Shown here: in pieces, positions 17,584 to 26,728 of the stretch
How positions within the stretch are numbered: the first letter of the stretch is position 1
How the letters are laid out: the number at the start of each line of letters is the position of its first letter
Origin: Phycisphaerales bacterium
GTDB taxonomy: Bacteria; Planctomycetota; Phycisphaerae; Phycisphaerales; SM1A02
Direction of reading: 5' to 3'
DNA: 64,000 bases
Assembly: GCA_022447205.1 (NCBI GenBank)
Contig: JAKVBQ010000002.1
Span: forward strand, 71,573 to 135,572
Position numbers and translations under genes: made by a program
Notes under the pieces: generated by a model
The model's database searches: none
The model's input: only the letters and a program-made list of their open reading frames with translations
What the model was told of the DNA's origin: nothing

Positions 17584-20298
17584 CTATTTCGAGGAGCGTT
17601 CGATGAGCTGCGTTATCGCCGCAAGACGACGCTGGTGAATAGGTCGATCGGGCTCGATCAGCACCAGTGCCTCGATGTGACGGCGCGCGTCATCGAGCGA
17701 GCCGTGCTCGATCGCGATCGCGGCGGCAAGCTCCCGGAACTCCGCTCGGTAGGGATCGATGCGTGCCATGCGGGTGGCGGATTCGAGTGCGGACTCCATG
17801 TCGCCGGAAGCACGATGCAGGCGAGCGAGTTCCCAGGCATACGATGGATCCTTGATGGAGAGGGCGTCGAGCCTCGTCAGGAACGGAACCGCCCGACCCG
17901 GTTCATCGGATTCGAGCAGGATGCGTGCGAGCACCCGATCCGGATAGGGATCGCCCGGACGTGCATCGCGATACCGTTCAAGCATGGCGATCGTGCCGTC
18001 ATCGACACGTTCATCACGATCGACCGCCCGACGAACCGCATGTTCGAGGAGGTCCGGATGATCCGGGTGACCTTCAAGCCAGCCATCGACCTGTTCGTCG
18101 GTGAGTGCGACGGACGGTGGACGAAGTGCCGGCCAGGCAACCGGTTCATCGGAGCCAGCACCCGAGGGTGCGCCGACCCTGCCGACCAGTCGGGACGCGA
18201 CACCGCCCAGTCGTGATGCACGTGCTTCGCGAAGCGCATCCGCGTGGTCGGGGTCCACTTCCATGTCCGCAAGGCGGAGTTCGTCGAGAGCCGGCGTGGG
18301 ATACAACCCCCAACCGGTCACCTCCCCTGCCGCCCAGTCGAGGAAGCGATCGTGGAAGGTCTCCCTGGAGATGCCGAGCACCGCTGGCATCGCATCGGCT
18401 TCGGGCAGACCGTCGAAGTAGTGATCAAGGAGGTCGACCAGGGCGCCTTCGCCCCAGGTCTGGTTCATGAACTCGACCATCCATGCTCCCTGGGCGTAGG
18501 CCATCGGTCGGTCGGTCGCCTTCCGCGGTCGGATGAACGCCCAATTGATCTCCTCCATGTCGAACAACTCGCCGGCACGAAAGGCGCGAGCCAGCATCTG
18601 CTGGGTCTGGTAGTCGCGCGGCTTGGTCTCCATCGACACCGATGCCGCTTCGGTCAGCCAGTGCGGAATGCGATTGCGGGTGCGATCGAGGGTGATGGTG
18701 TGGGTGTACTCGTGCCGCATCACCTCCAACCAGTCGAAGAGGCCGAGGTGATCCGAGATGGGGCCCTCACGAGGCACTTCGATCGCGATCACGGGACCGG
18801 TGCAGGCTGCCATCGTGTGTATCCAGGGCATGCCGGTGATGCGAACGGAGAAGAACTGGTGGTTGGGCATCACCTCGATGACCGTTCGATCGGCTGGCTC
18901 GTGTCCGAACCTCGAGGAGACGGACTCGTGCATCGCCTCCAGGGCCTCCGGCATCATCCTGGCGACGACCTCGTCCTCGCCGGGTCGGTAACGGATCACG
19001 AAATGCTCCGTGTCGATCGATTCGAAGCCCGCGAGTTCCTCCAGCAGTCGAAGACTGAAGGTCGCGCGTTCATTGAAGGGATCGACTTCGGCGACCTTCT
19101 GCAGCACGTCGAGCGCGCGGTCATCGCGGCCGGACTGCATCTCGAGGAGACCGAGTTCGATGAGGGGCGGCGAGTGGTTCTCGCGACGACGCACCGCTTC
19201 CTCGAGGATGTCGGCAGCATCCTGGTACTGACGGTTCTTCGCGAGGTGACGACCGACGACGAACCACCCGTCCGAGGTTCCGGGTGCGAGCTCGTCCATC
19301 TCCCGGAGCCTTCGACGCGCGGACTCGAGGTCGTAGGCGACGGCATCCGCAGCGGCGCGGAGTGCGAGTGCCTCCCGCATGCGGTCCTCGCGAGCGAGCA
19401 GTGCGTCGAGGATCGTGATCGCGAGGTCCGGATCGTTGTTGACGAGTGCGGACTCCGCCTGCAACAGCGCGGCAAGCGGGTTCTGGGAATCCAGTCGATG
19501 CAACGCGGCGATCGCCCTGGTGGCCGAATCGAAGTCGAAGATGTCCAGTGCGATCGTGCCGAGGAGATACCAGGCCTCGGCACAGCGTGGATTCAGGCCG
19601 AGGACCTCGTGCAAAGCCGCGATGCCCTCCACACGATTGTGCTTCTCGACGAGCAGACGCGCCTCGGTCAGACGGGATCGCCAGCCGAGTCGGTCCAGGT
19701 CGTTTCGCGCGCGACCAAGGAGCTTCATCATCGCCTGGTAGTCACGAGAGGGCCGGCCCTGGACGCGCCCCCGAATCGCCATCGCCTCGACGGCGCTGAC
19801 CAGGTCATCGGAGTCCTCGGACTTCAGCGTGTCGAGGCCAAGCAACACCGAATCGACCGCCTCGTCGGCCGCATCGAAACGACCCATGCGCTCGAGGAGG
19901 ACCGCGACGAGCAGCCGCGCCCTTCGATCCTCGAGCCCCGCGAGGAGTGCCATCGCCTCATCGTGACGACCGCGCCTGAGCATCGCCTCCGCCTTCTTGA
20001 TCGGAGAGACCGAAGGATCCTCGAACACCGGATCATCGAGTCGCCAGATCGACAGGGCTGCATCCGCCGCCTGTTGGGGGTCGACGAGGTCGGCCTCGTT
20101 CCAGATCCCGTGCTCGACTCGAAGCGCGGAGCGCTCCTGTTCGGTGAGCCATTCCGATTCGAGTGCGTTGAGCGCCGGCTCGACCAGGTCGAAGCCGTCG
20201 GGCACGAGAGGCGGAGCCTGCTGCGCGTCGACGGAGGACACTGACGTCGGGATGGCGACGAGAAACGCGATGATCCAGACCGGGAAGCGAGGCGTCAT
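17584..20298 (-). CDS. exported TPR protein with gluzincin-type metallopeptidase domain
   Basis: 904 residues. A signal peptide (to about residue 26, SSVDAQQ) is followed by many TPR-like helices at about 100-420 (for example EAWYLLGTIALDIFDFDSATRAI). A metallopeptidase-like domain lies at about 425-690, with HEYTH (H529, E530, H533) and a downstream glutamate in HWLTEAASVSM (E550) as the third zinc ligand. More TPR-like helices follow to the C-terminus. The layout fits the peptidase MA-like gluzincin group found in planctomycetes and bacteria. Substrates are unknown. ATG 20298 overlaps the stop of the upstream LolA-like gene (ATGA), which suggests they are co-translated and act in the envelope. 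Confidence 0.82.
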   Translation of the reverse strand: MTPRFPVWIIAFLVAIPTSVSSVDAQQAPPLVPDGFDLVEPALNALESEWLTEQERSALRVEHGIWNEADLVDPQQAADAALSIWRLDDPVFEDPSVSPIKKAEAMLRRGRHDEAMALLAGLEDRRARLLVAVLLERMGRFDAADEAVDSVLLGLDTLKSEDSDDLVSAVEAMAIRGRVQGRPSRDYQAMMKLLGRARNDLDRLGWRSRLTEARLLVEKHNRVEGIAALHEVLGLNPRCAEAWYLLGTIALDIFDFDSATRAIAALHRLDSQNPLAALLQAESALVNNDPDLAITILDALLAREDRMREALALRAAADAVAYDLESARRRLREMDELAPGTSDGWFVVGRHLAKNRQYQDAADILEEAVRRRENHSPPLIELGLLEMQSGRDDRALDVLQKVAEVDPFNERATFSLRLLEELAGFESIDTEHFVIRYRPGEDEVVARMMPEALEAMHESVSSRFGHEPADRTVIEVMPNHQFFSVRITGMPWIHTMAACTGPVIAIEVPREGPISDHLGLFDWLEVMRHEYTHTITLDRTRNRIPHWLTEAASVSMETKPRDYQTQQMLARAFRAGELFDMEEINWAFIRPRKATDRPMAYAQGAWMVEFMNQTWGEGALVDLLDHYFDGLPEADAMPAVLGISRETFHDRFLDWAAGEVTGWGLYPTPALDELRLADMEVDPDHADALREARASRLGGVASRLVGRVGAPSGAGSDEPVAWPALRPPSVALTDEQVDGWLEGHPDHPDLLEHAVRRAVDRDERVDDGTIAMLERYRDARPGDPYPDRVLARILLESDEPGRAVPFLTRLDALSIKDPSYAWELARLHRASGDMESALESATRMARIDPYRAEFRELAAAIAIEHGSLDDARRHIEALVLIEPDRPIHQRRLAAITQLIERSSK

Positions 20299-21208
20299 GA
20301 ACCTCCACCATCCGTCTCGGTGACTGGAGTCGGGAGCGGCTTTCTGTCCACGGTCCAGGCGGAGTCGGTTCCGGCACGTTCGATCAGGGTCCGTGCCTCA
20401 CCGGCACGCCCCGCGAACACGGTGTCGTCGACTGCCGCCCGGGGCTTCCGAAGCCATGCGGTCGTTCGATCCCCGGTGCGGTCGATCACCAGCAGTCCGA
20501 CCGGAAGCAACGTCTCCCGGTCATAGAGGAGGTCGATCGACTCGATGTCCTCGGCGGCGGGCGTGCCGGCACGGGGTTCGAGGTGCAGGACGTGCGGATC
20601 GGTGATCCCATGCAACACGATGTCATCAGGCTTCTCACCGAGACGCACTTCGAATCGGGCCAGCACGCGTGACGCCTTCTGGCCGATGGGTAGCGGGAGT
20701 GGGCCTTCACCGAGATCAAAGGGATCACGAATCGACCCGGCTGCCTGCATCTGTCGGGCAAGAACCTGCTTTCGCCCCGGGTTGACCTCTGTCCACCAGC
20801 CATCCTTGTAGACGTGGTAACGGGCGTCATCGGTGCCATGGCCCGACGCATCGATCACCAGCTCGAAGAACAGCACGATCTCCCGATCGATCCCATGACC
20901 ACGCAGCGCGACCTCCCCGAGGCGGGTCGGCGCCAGGGAGCTGCATCGGCGGTAGACCTGGGCGTCCCCTCGAGGGCGTATTCCTTGCGATAGGTCAGGG
21001 GAGAACTGAATGAAGTGACGGCAGCATGAGCGGCTTCAAGCCGTTCGAGGAGCTCCCGGGCCGGATCGGCCTTGCTTTCAACCACCTCGACGGACTCGGT
21101 GACCTGTTCCACCTGGCACTGGGCCGGCTGAAAGGGGAATACGCGAGCGGACAGGAGCACGGAGACCGAGAGGACGAACGAACACAGACATGAGAAGATG
21201 ATTGACAA
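20295..21208 (-). pseudogene. LolA-like periplasmic carrier protein, disrupted by one frameshift
   Basis: The reading frame from TTG 21208 (MSIIFSCLCSFVLSVSVLLSA, a signal peptide) runs through PARELLERLEAAHAAVTSFSSPLTYRKEYALEG and then goes out of phase. The frame that continues the protein (DAQVYRR, then GEVALRGHGIDREIVLFFELVIDA and on to 20295) is joined if one G is added to the GGGG run on the minus strand (CCCC at 20966-20969). The rebuilt protein is about 305 residues. The middle (YHVYKDGWWTEVNPGRKQVLARQ, and then DPFDLGEGPLPLPIGQK) has the layout of LolA-type lipoprotein chaperones. The defect is in a homopolymer, so a sequencing error is as likely as a real mutation. Confidence 0.65.
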
Positions 21209-21269
21209 GGTCGATTCTCCAGGGACATCCTACGTCGAGGTCGGCCGCCGGGAAGCAATGGAGCCCAGA

Positions 21270-21671
21270 ATGCAGCGCATCGAAATGGCAAACGGAAGAG
21301 TTCGGGTGGACAGCGGATCTCCCTGGGAACCACGCATGGGATACAGCCGTGCAATGAAGAGTGGACCCCAGATCACCGTCGCAGGCTGTGTCGGGATCGA
21401 GAAGGACGGCTCCTATCCCGATACGCTCGGAGCACAGACCCGTTGCGCCCTTCGTCGCATCGAGGAGGCACTGGCGACCCTCGAAGCCGGACTGGAACAC
21501 GTGACGAGGATGAGGATCTACACCACCTGCATCGATCGATGGGAGGAGATCGCGGATGTCATGGGGCCAGCACTGGAGGCGTTCCGGCCACCGAACGCCC
21601 TGGTCGAGGTCTCGAAACTCGTCGATGACGAGGCACTCGTGGAGATCGAAGCGGACGCCTGGCTCGACTGA
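21270..21671 (+). CDS. ridA: RidA family protein (enamine/imine deaminase)
   Basis: 133 residues from ATG 21270, with GGAG 6 nt upstream. RidA proteins hydrolyse the reactive 2-aminoacrylate/enamine products of PLP dehydratases. The family pattern is present: an N-terminal strand with W/Y-rich WEPRMGYSRA, the GCVGIEKDG strand and, near the end, the Arg-bearing MRIYTTCIDRWEEI motif, then PPNALVEVSKLV and EIEADAWL. It is plausibly useful beside the dehydratase at 12.9 kb, although the genes are not adjacent. It is convergent with ribBA. Confidence 0.85.
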   Translation: MQRIEMANGRVRVDSGSPWEPRMGYSRAMKSGPQITVAGCVGIEKDGSYPDTLGAQTRCALRRIEEALATLEAGLEHVTRMRIYTTCIDRWEEIADVMGPALEAFRPPNALVEVSKLVDDEALVEIEADAWLD

Positions 21672-21716
21672 TCCCGAGGGTCGAAACGGATCGGACGCGG
21701 TGAAGTCCGGCGCGAC

Positions 21717-22934
21717 TCAATCGGTGAGTGGAACCGACTCCACGATCTCGAGACCGAAACCCTGCAGCGTCGGCCAGGGACGAGGATGGTTGGTGATCAA
21801 CCGGAGCTTCGAGAGGCCCAGTTCACGCAGGATCTGGCTGCCGATCCCGAGTTCTCGCTGATCCATGGGCATCGCCTTGGCACCGATCCCATCGGGGCGC
21901 GCCAGGTCCGGTGCGTTGACATCCTCTGTACCGCGGCTGAGCTGCTGAAGGTCGTTGGTCAGTTCGAGATTCCCGGATTCAGGCCGCATGTAGACCAGCG
22001 CACCATGCCCGGCATCCTGGATCATCTGCATCGACTGCATGAGGGAACTTCGCGAGGCTCCGTCCTGGTCCCCACCCGAGACCTCGAAGATGTCACCGAG
22101 GAGATCTCGACGGTGCACCCGGACCAGCGTCGGCTCCGAGCATGGGATGACCCGGCCCTGTTCATCGAGCCGACCCACGTCACCCACGCAGAGTGCGATG
22201 TGCGGGAGAGCGTCGATCGTGCTCCGCATGGCGACCAGGCGGAAGACGCCCGCCGGAGTCTCGATGTCGGTGCCGGCCTCGGGCGACATGCGGGAGACGA
22301 GGCCCTCGCCCTTGAGTCGATGTTCGATGACCTGCTCGACGGAGCACATCTTGAGGTCGTGTTCGGCGCAGAGGACCTCGAGATCGGGCAGTCGCGCCAT
22401 GTCCCCGTCGGGCTTCACGACCTCGATGATCGCGGAAGCGGGACGAAGCCCGGCCAGCCTGCAGAGATCGACGGAACCCTCGGTCTGTCCGGTCCTGACG
22501 AGGACGCCGCCATCCCGGGCACGGAGCGGATTGATGTGACCGGGCCGGACGAAGTCATCCGGTCGCACGGCGGGATCCGCAAGCAGGCGGATCGAGATCG
22601 CGCGATCGCTCGCACTGATTCCGGTCCCGACCCCGTGACGAGGATGCCCGTCGACGGTGACGGTGAATGGTGTGCCGCGCAGACTGGTGTTGGTCGTCGA
22701 CTGGGGCACCAGATCGAGCCGATCGCAGGTGCCCCCATCGAGAGCGACGCAGAGATAGCCGCCGCCAACACGGGTCATGAAGTTCACGAGTTCGGGTGTC
22801 ATCGCTTCCGCGGCGCAGACGAAGTCACCTTCGTTCTCGCGATTCTCGTCATCGACCAGGACGATGACGCGACCGGCACGCAGGTCCTCGAGGATGTCTT
22901 CAATGGGAGAGAACGGCATGGGACGGACCATCAT
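21717..22934 (-). CDS. ribBA: RibBA-like: DHBP synthase with a degenerate GTP cyclohydrolase II domain
   Basis: 405 residues. Residues 1 to about 210 are an intact 3,4-dihydroxy-2-butanone-4-phosphate synthase: the acidic DDENRENEGD is at 28-37, then the RHGVGTGISASDRA and TEGSVDL segments. The second half is related to GTP cyclohydrolase II, but where the family has C-x10-C-x-C for zinc, the matching segment (VRVHRRDLLGDIFEVSGGDQ, 271-290) has no cysteine. The usual RQEGRNIGL is replaced by RPESGNLEL, while the DxRELGIG segment is kept. I infer that only the RibB activity works. A separate GCH-II should exist in the genome. Confidence 0.85.
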   Translation of the reverse strand: MMVRPMPFSPIEDILEDLRAGRVIVLVDDENRENEGDFVCAAEAMTPELVNFMTRVGGGYLCVALDGGTCDRLDLVPQSTTNTSLRGTPFTVTVDGHPRHGVGTGISASDRAISIRLLADPAVRPDDFVRPGHINPLRARDGGVLVRTGQTEGSVDLCRLAGLRPASAIIEVVKPDGDMARLPDLEVLCAEHDLKMCSVEQVIEHRLKGEGLVSRMSPEAGTDIETPAGVFRLVAMRSTIDALPHIALCVGDVGRLDEQGRVIPCSEPTLVRVHRRDLLGDIFEVSGGDQDGASRSSLMQSMQMIQDAGHGALVYMRPESGNLELTNDLQQLSRGTEDVNAPDLARPDGIGAKAMPMDQRELGIGSQILRELGLSKLRLITNHPRPWPTLQGFGLEIVESVPLTD

Positions 22935-22993
22935 ACCGAGTCCGCCGGCAGCCGAACCGGCTCCGGGCGGGGACTCGATGCGGCGAGGGAAGG

Positions 22994-22999
22994 TACCAT
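22994..22999 (+). promoter_or_regulatory. candidate -10 element (TACCAT) for the peptidase at 23006
   Basis: TACCAT lies 6 nt before ATG 23006, leaving no room for a ribosome-binding site. A leaderless transcript is likely. Confidence 0.45.
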
Positions 23000-23005
23000 C
23001 GAGTC

Positions 23006-24130
23006 ATGACCACCAAGCAGGATCGAATCGAGTCGATGCTCCTCGAGCTCACCTCCCTTCCCACGGCAGCAGGCAAGGAACAGAGGGTCCAGGCCTTCCT
23101 TGATCGGTGGCTGGCCTCCAGGAAGAAGAGCCTGCGATTCAAGCGGGACGCGGCGGGCAACCTGCTGATCATGCCTCGGACCCGGTCACGCAAGGCACCG
23201 ATCCTCATCACCGCACATCTGGATCATCCTGGATTCGTGGTGCGTTCGATCGAGGACGGTGTAGTCGAGATGGAGTTCCGAGGCGGGGTCCTCGATCCAT
23301 ACTTCGACGATGCACGCATCGAACTCTTCGACGAGGCCGATCGGCGGTCGACCGCGGTCATCACCGAACTCGACTCGAAGGCGCAACCGTTCAAGCTCGC
23401 AAAGGCCCGGCTGGTGACCAGCAGCGGGACTCTTCAGCCGGGCGACGTCGGTCGCTGGTCGCTCGGCAAGCCGGTGGTCTCCCGGGGTCGGCTGCGCACC
23501 AATGCCTGCGACGACCTTGCCGCGGCAGCCGCCGCGCTGGTTGCATTCGATGCCATCAGGCGCCGGAAGGGCACCGAACATGTGGGGCTCCTCTTCACGG
23601 TGGCGGAAGAGATCGGTTTCATCGGTGCGATCGATGCCGCCAAGAGCGGTTTCATACCGAAGGCAGCGCGCCTCATCTGCCTCGAGAACTCACGGAGCTT
23701 CGCCGAAAGCCCGATCGGTGGCGGCGCCATCGTGCGAGTGGGCGACCGAATGAGCATCTTCGACCAGGCGCTCACCAATCGGATCTCGGATCTCTGCCTC
23801 GCCGAGAGCACCCGCGATCCGAGCTTCCTCTGGCAGCGAAAGCTGATGCCCGGCGGCGCATGCGAGGCGACGGCCTTCGGCACCTACGGCTACCAGTCGA
23901 CCTGCCTCTGCCTGCCACTGGGCAACTACCACAACATGTCGGAGATCGACGAGGTCCGTGCCGGGAAGCGCCCCGCGAAGGTCAAGCGGGAGGAAATCGC
24001 CATGTCGGACTTCGACTCCCTGGTGCGCATGCTGGTGCTGGTGGCGTCGCGTCTCGATGAACGAGCGGCAACGCCCCGTTCGCGACTGGACGCACTTCAT
24101 GCCGGGCGCAAGCACGTCCTCCAGGGTTGA
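23006..24130 (+). CDS. M42-like (glutamyl/leucyl) aminopeptidase family protein
   Basis: 374 residues, a cocatalytic zinc peptidase of the M42/M20 clan. Metal ligands seen: H and D in TAHLDHPGF, an Asp in NACDDLA, the Glu pair in VAEEIGFIG (one catalytic, one ligand), an acidic residue near LENSR, and a final His in GNYHNMSEID. An inserted beta-rich lid of about 80 residues sits between the first and second ligands, as in M42 enzymes. Tetrahedral dodecamer assembly is typical of the family but not visible here. No signal peptide, so cytoplasmic. Confidence 0.82.
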   Translation: MTTKQDRIESMLLELTSLPTAAGKEQRVQAFLDRWLASRKKSLRFKRDAAGNLLIMPRTRSRKAPILITAHLDHPGFVVRSIEDGVVEMEFRGGVLDPYFDDARIELFDEADRRSTAVITELDSKAQPFKLAKARLVTSSGTLQPGDVGRWSLGKPVVSRGRLRTNACDDLAAAAAALVAFDAIRRRKGTEHVGLLFTVAEEIGFIGAIDAAKSGFIPKAARLICLENSRSFAESPIGGGAIVRVGDRMSIFDQALTNRISDLCLAESTRDPSFLWQRKLMPGGACEATAFGTYGYQSTCLCLPLGNYHNMSEIDEVRAGKRPAKVKREEIAMSDFDSLVRMLVLVASRLDERAATPRSRLDALHAGRKHVLQG

Positions 24131-24158
24131 GGGACGACACCGCCACCGGTCCCCGGTC

Positions 24159-24164
24159 TATACT
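24159..24164 (+). promoter_or_regulatory. candidate -10 element (TATACT) for argS
   Basis: TATACT lies 7 nt before ATG 24172 and the gap CCGCGCG holds no Shine-Dalgarno. This is consistent with a leaderless mRNA. Confidence 0.45.
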
Positions 24165-24171
24165 CCGCGCG

Positions 24172-26028
24172 ATGCCACAGGAAACCACCACGAACATCGA
24201 CCCGGCCGCACTCCTGGATGCGGCTTTTCGCACCGCGATCGCCACTGCCCTCGAGGAACCGGACGGTGACTTCGATCCCGTGATCAGGGTCGCTCAGAAC
24301 CCCGAGTTCGGGGACTACCAGTGCAACGCCGCGATGGCCGTCGCGAAGCAGCGACAACTCAAGCCACGCGATCTCGCGGAACGGATCATCGAAGCCGTCG
24401 ACCTCGGCGACCTGGCCGAACCTCCCGAAGTCGCCGGACCGGGATTCATCAACATCCGGCTCAAGCCCGAAGCACTCGGCTCGATGCTCGAATCGATCGA
24501 CGAGCAGGGGCTCGGACTGCCCCAGCCGGGCGAAGGCCACTCGATCGCGGTGGATCTCTGTGGCGTGAACGTCGCCAAGCAGATGCACGTCGGGCACCTT
24601 CGCTCGACGATCATCGGTGATGCCATCGCCCGACTGCACGAACGACTGGGCTGGACGGTGCACCGGGAGAACCACCTGGGCGACTGGGGCCTGCCGATCG
24701 CGATGACCCTGACTGCGCTGCGGGATGCCGGCACGGATCTCCGTTCGCTCGAGCTCGAGGACCTCAACACCGCGTATCGAGACGCCCAGCTGTCCGGGAA
24801 GCCCGACCGCCGGGGACTCGAGGGTGCGCACGCCAACGGATGCGGTCCCCACCGGATCATCGAACTCGAGGAACAGAACGCCGGCTCGGACGAGGCGATC
24901 ACGAGGGCGAAGGACACGCTCATCAAGCTGCAATCCGGGGATGCGGCACTCGTCGACGACTGGAACGCGATCATCGACTGCACGATGCGGGAGGTCTTCG
25001 ACACCCTCGCGATGCTGAACGTCAAGATCGGACCGGAGCACAACCGAGGGGAGTCCTTCTACAAGGACATCCTGCCGGAAGTCGTCGAGGCCTTCATCGC
25101 GGCCGGACTCGGCATCGAGGACGACGGCGCGATCGTGGTCCGGTTCGAGGATCGTGATCGCCCCCTCCTGATCAGGAAGTCGGATGGTGGGTTCCTCTAC
25201 GCGACGACCGACCTCGCCGCCATCAGGCACCGGGTCCGGACGCTTGATTCCGATCGACTGGTCTACGTCGTCGATGCCAGACAGCGCGATCACTTCAAGG
25301 ACGTCTTCGGAGCCGCGCACCTCATCGGCTGGGACCGGACCGAGAAGGATGTCCAGTCGGACCTGCACCACCTGCCCTTCGGCGCGGTGCTCGGCAAGGA
25401 CAAGAAGCCGCTCAAGACGAGGTCGGGCGAGAACTTCACGCTGCGAGCACTGCTCGAGGAGGCGATCGAACGCGGTTCGAAGGAGGTGATCGCTCGTTCC
25501 GAGGACGAACATGCTCCGACGCACGGTGCCACCGAAGAGGAACTCCGCGCGATCGGGAGGGCGGTCGGAATCGCGGCGGTCAAGTATGCCGACCTCTCGA
25601 GCGGAGTCGTGAAGGACTACGTGTTCGACCTGGATCGGATGATCGCCTTCGAGGGTGACACCGGTCCGTACATCCTCTACGCGCATGCGCGAATCTGTTC
25701 GATCATCGCGAGAGGGCGGGCAGCCGGCCTGTCCTCGGAAGACGCTCCGTTCAAGATCACGACCCCGGAGGAGAGACGCCTCGCGATCGCACTGCTCAGG
25801 TATCGACGGACCGTCACCGAGACGACGGACCAGCTCGAACCACACCGGCTGTGCGGATACCTGCACGAACTCGCCAACCAGTACAGCGCCTTCTACCAGG
25901 CATGCCCGGTACTCAAGGCCGACGACGAGGCGACGAGACGCTCCAGGCTCAGGATGTGCGACCTCGTCAGGAGAACCCTCGAGGACGGGCTCGACCTGCT
26001 CGGCATCGAGGCCCCTGAACGCATGTGA
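24172..26028 (+). CDS. argS: arginyl-tRNA synthetase
   Basis: 618 residues. It charges tRNA-Arg with arginine. The class I HIGH equivalent is HVGH in CGVNVAKQMHVGHLRST, preceded by the N-terminal additional domain (about 1-110). The conserved REN-HLGDWG segment and the catalytic loop KDKKPLKTRSGENF, which replaces canonical KMSKS as usual in ArgRS, are both present. VVKDYVFDLDRMIAFEGDTGPYI and a DALR anticodon-binding domain (ILYAHARI ... CDLVRRTLEDGLDLLGIEAPERM) complete it. The chosen start follows a TATACT element; the shorter N-terminus matches homology. Confidence 0.95.
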   Translation: MPQETTTNIDPAALLDAAFRTAIATALEEPDGDFDPVIRVAQNPEFGDYQCNAAMAVAKQRQLKPRDLAERIIEAVDLGDLAEPPEVAGPGFINIRLKPEALGSMLESIDEQGLGLPQPGEGHSIAVDLCGVNVAKQMHVGHLRSTIIGDAIARLHERLGWTVHRENHLGDWGLPIAMTLTALRDAGTDLRSLELEDLNTAYRDAQLSGKPDRRGLEGAHANGCGPHRIIELEEQNAGSDEAITRAKDTLIKLQSGDAALVDDWNAIIDCTMREVFDTLAMLNVKIGPEHNRGESFYKDILPEVVEAFIAAGLGIEDDGAIVVRFEDRDRPLLIRKSDGGFLYATTDLAAIRHRVRTLDSDRLVYVVDARQRDHFKDVFGAAHLIGWDRTEKDVQSDLHHLPFGAVLGKDKKPLKTRSGENFTLRALLEEAIERGSKEVIARSEDEHAPTHGATEEELRAIGRAVGIAAVKYADLSSGVVKDYVFDLDRMIAFEGDTGPYILYAHARICSIIARGRAAGLSSEDAPFKITTPEERRLAIALLRYRRTVTETTDQLEPHRLCGYLHELANQYSAFYQACPVLKADDEATRRSRLRMCDLVRRTLEDGLDLLGIEAPERM

Positions 26029-26062
26029 CCCTGCCCTCGCTCAAGTTGAAAGGACGAACGAC

Positions 26063-26710
26063 ATGCCCGTGACCCACGAGCAATTCAGCAACCTCCGACT
26101 GTTCGTCCATCCACTGATCCAGGACAAGCTCGCCCGGGCGAGAAGCACCGAGACCCCCCCATCGCAGTTCCGGAGACTCCTCAACGAGGTCGCCGGGTTG
26201 ATGACCTACGAGGTCTGCCGTGATCTTCGCACGCGGGAGGAGACGGTCACGACACCGATTGCGACGACCGAGGGCCAGCTCCTCGACGAGCCGATCACCC
26301 TGGTGCCGATCCTGCGAGCCGGCATCGGGATGACCGACGGCATCCTCTCCCTGCTTCCGGAAGCGAGGGTCGGGCACATCGGTCTCTATCGAAACGAGGA
26401 GACCCTGGAACCCGTCGAGTACTACGCCAAGATGCCGCCGGACGTCGCGGATGGCGTGGTGCTGCTCATCGACCCGATGCTGGCGACGGGCGGGAGTGCC
26501 TCGGCGGCACTGACCCAGCTCAAGAAACGCGGCTGCTCGAGGATCAGGCTGATCTGCCTGGTCGCAGCACCTGAAGGCATCGCTCGAATCGAACAGGATC
26601 ACCCGGACATCACGATGTTCGTCGCCGCGCTGGACGAGAAGCTCGATGAATCGGGATACATCATCCCGGGTCTTGGTGATGCAGGGGACCGTCTCTTCGG
26701 CACGCAGTGA
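26063..26710 (+). CDS. upp: uracil phosphoribosyltransferase
   Basis: 215 residues. It salvages uracil to UMP using PRPP. The PRPP-binding motif VLLIDPMLATGGSASAA is at about 134-150, and the uracil-binding GYIIPGLGDAGDRLFGT is at the C-terminus, both as expected for bacterial Upp. AAAGGACG lies about 5 nt before the ATG. It follows argS by 34 nt and is probably in the same transcript, although the functions are unrelated. Confidence 0.96.
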   Translation: MPVTHEQFSNLRLFVHPLIQDKLARARSTETPPSQFRRLLNEVAGLMTYEVCRDLRTREETVTTPIATTEGQLLDEPITLVPILRAGIGMTDGILSLLPEARVGHIGLYRNEETLEPVEYYAKMPPDVADGVVLLIDPMLATGGSASAALTQLKKRGCSRIRLICLVAAPEGIARIEQDHPDITMFVAALDEKLDESGYIIPGLGDAGDRLFGTQ

Positions 26711-26728
26711 GGTCGGGCGCGGAAAGGG

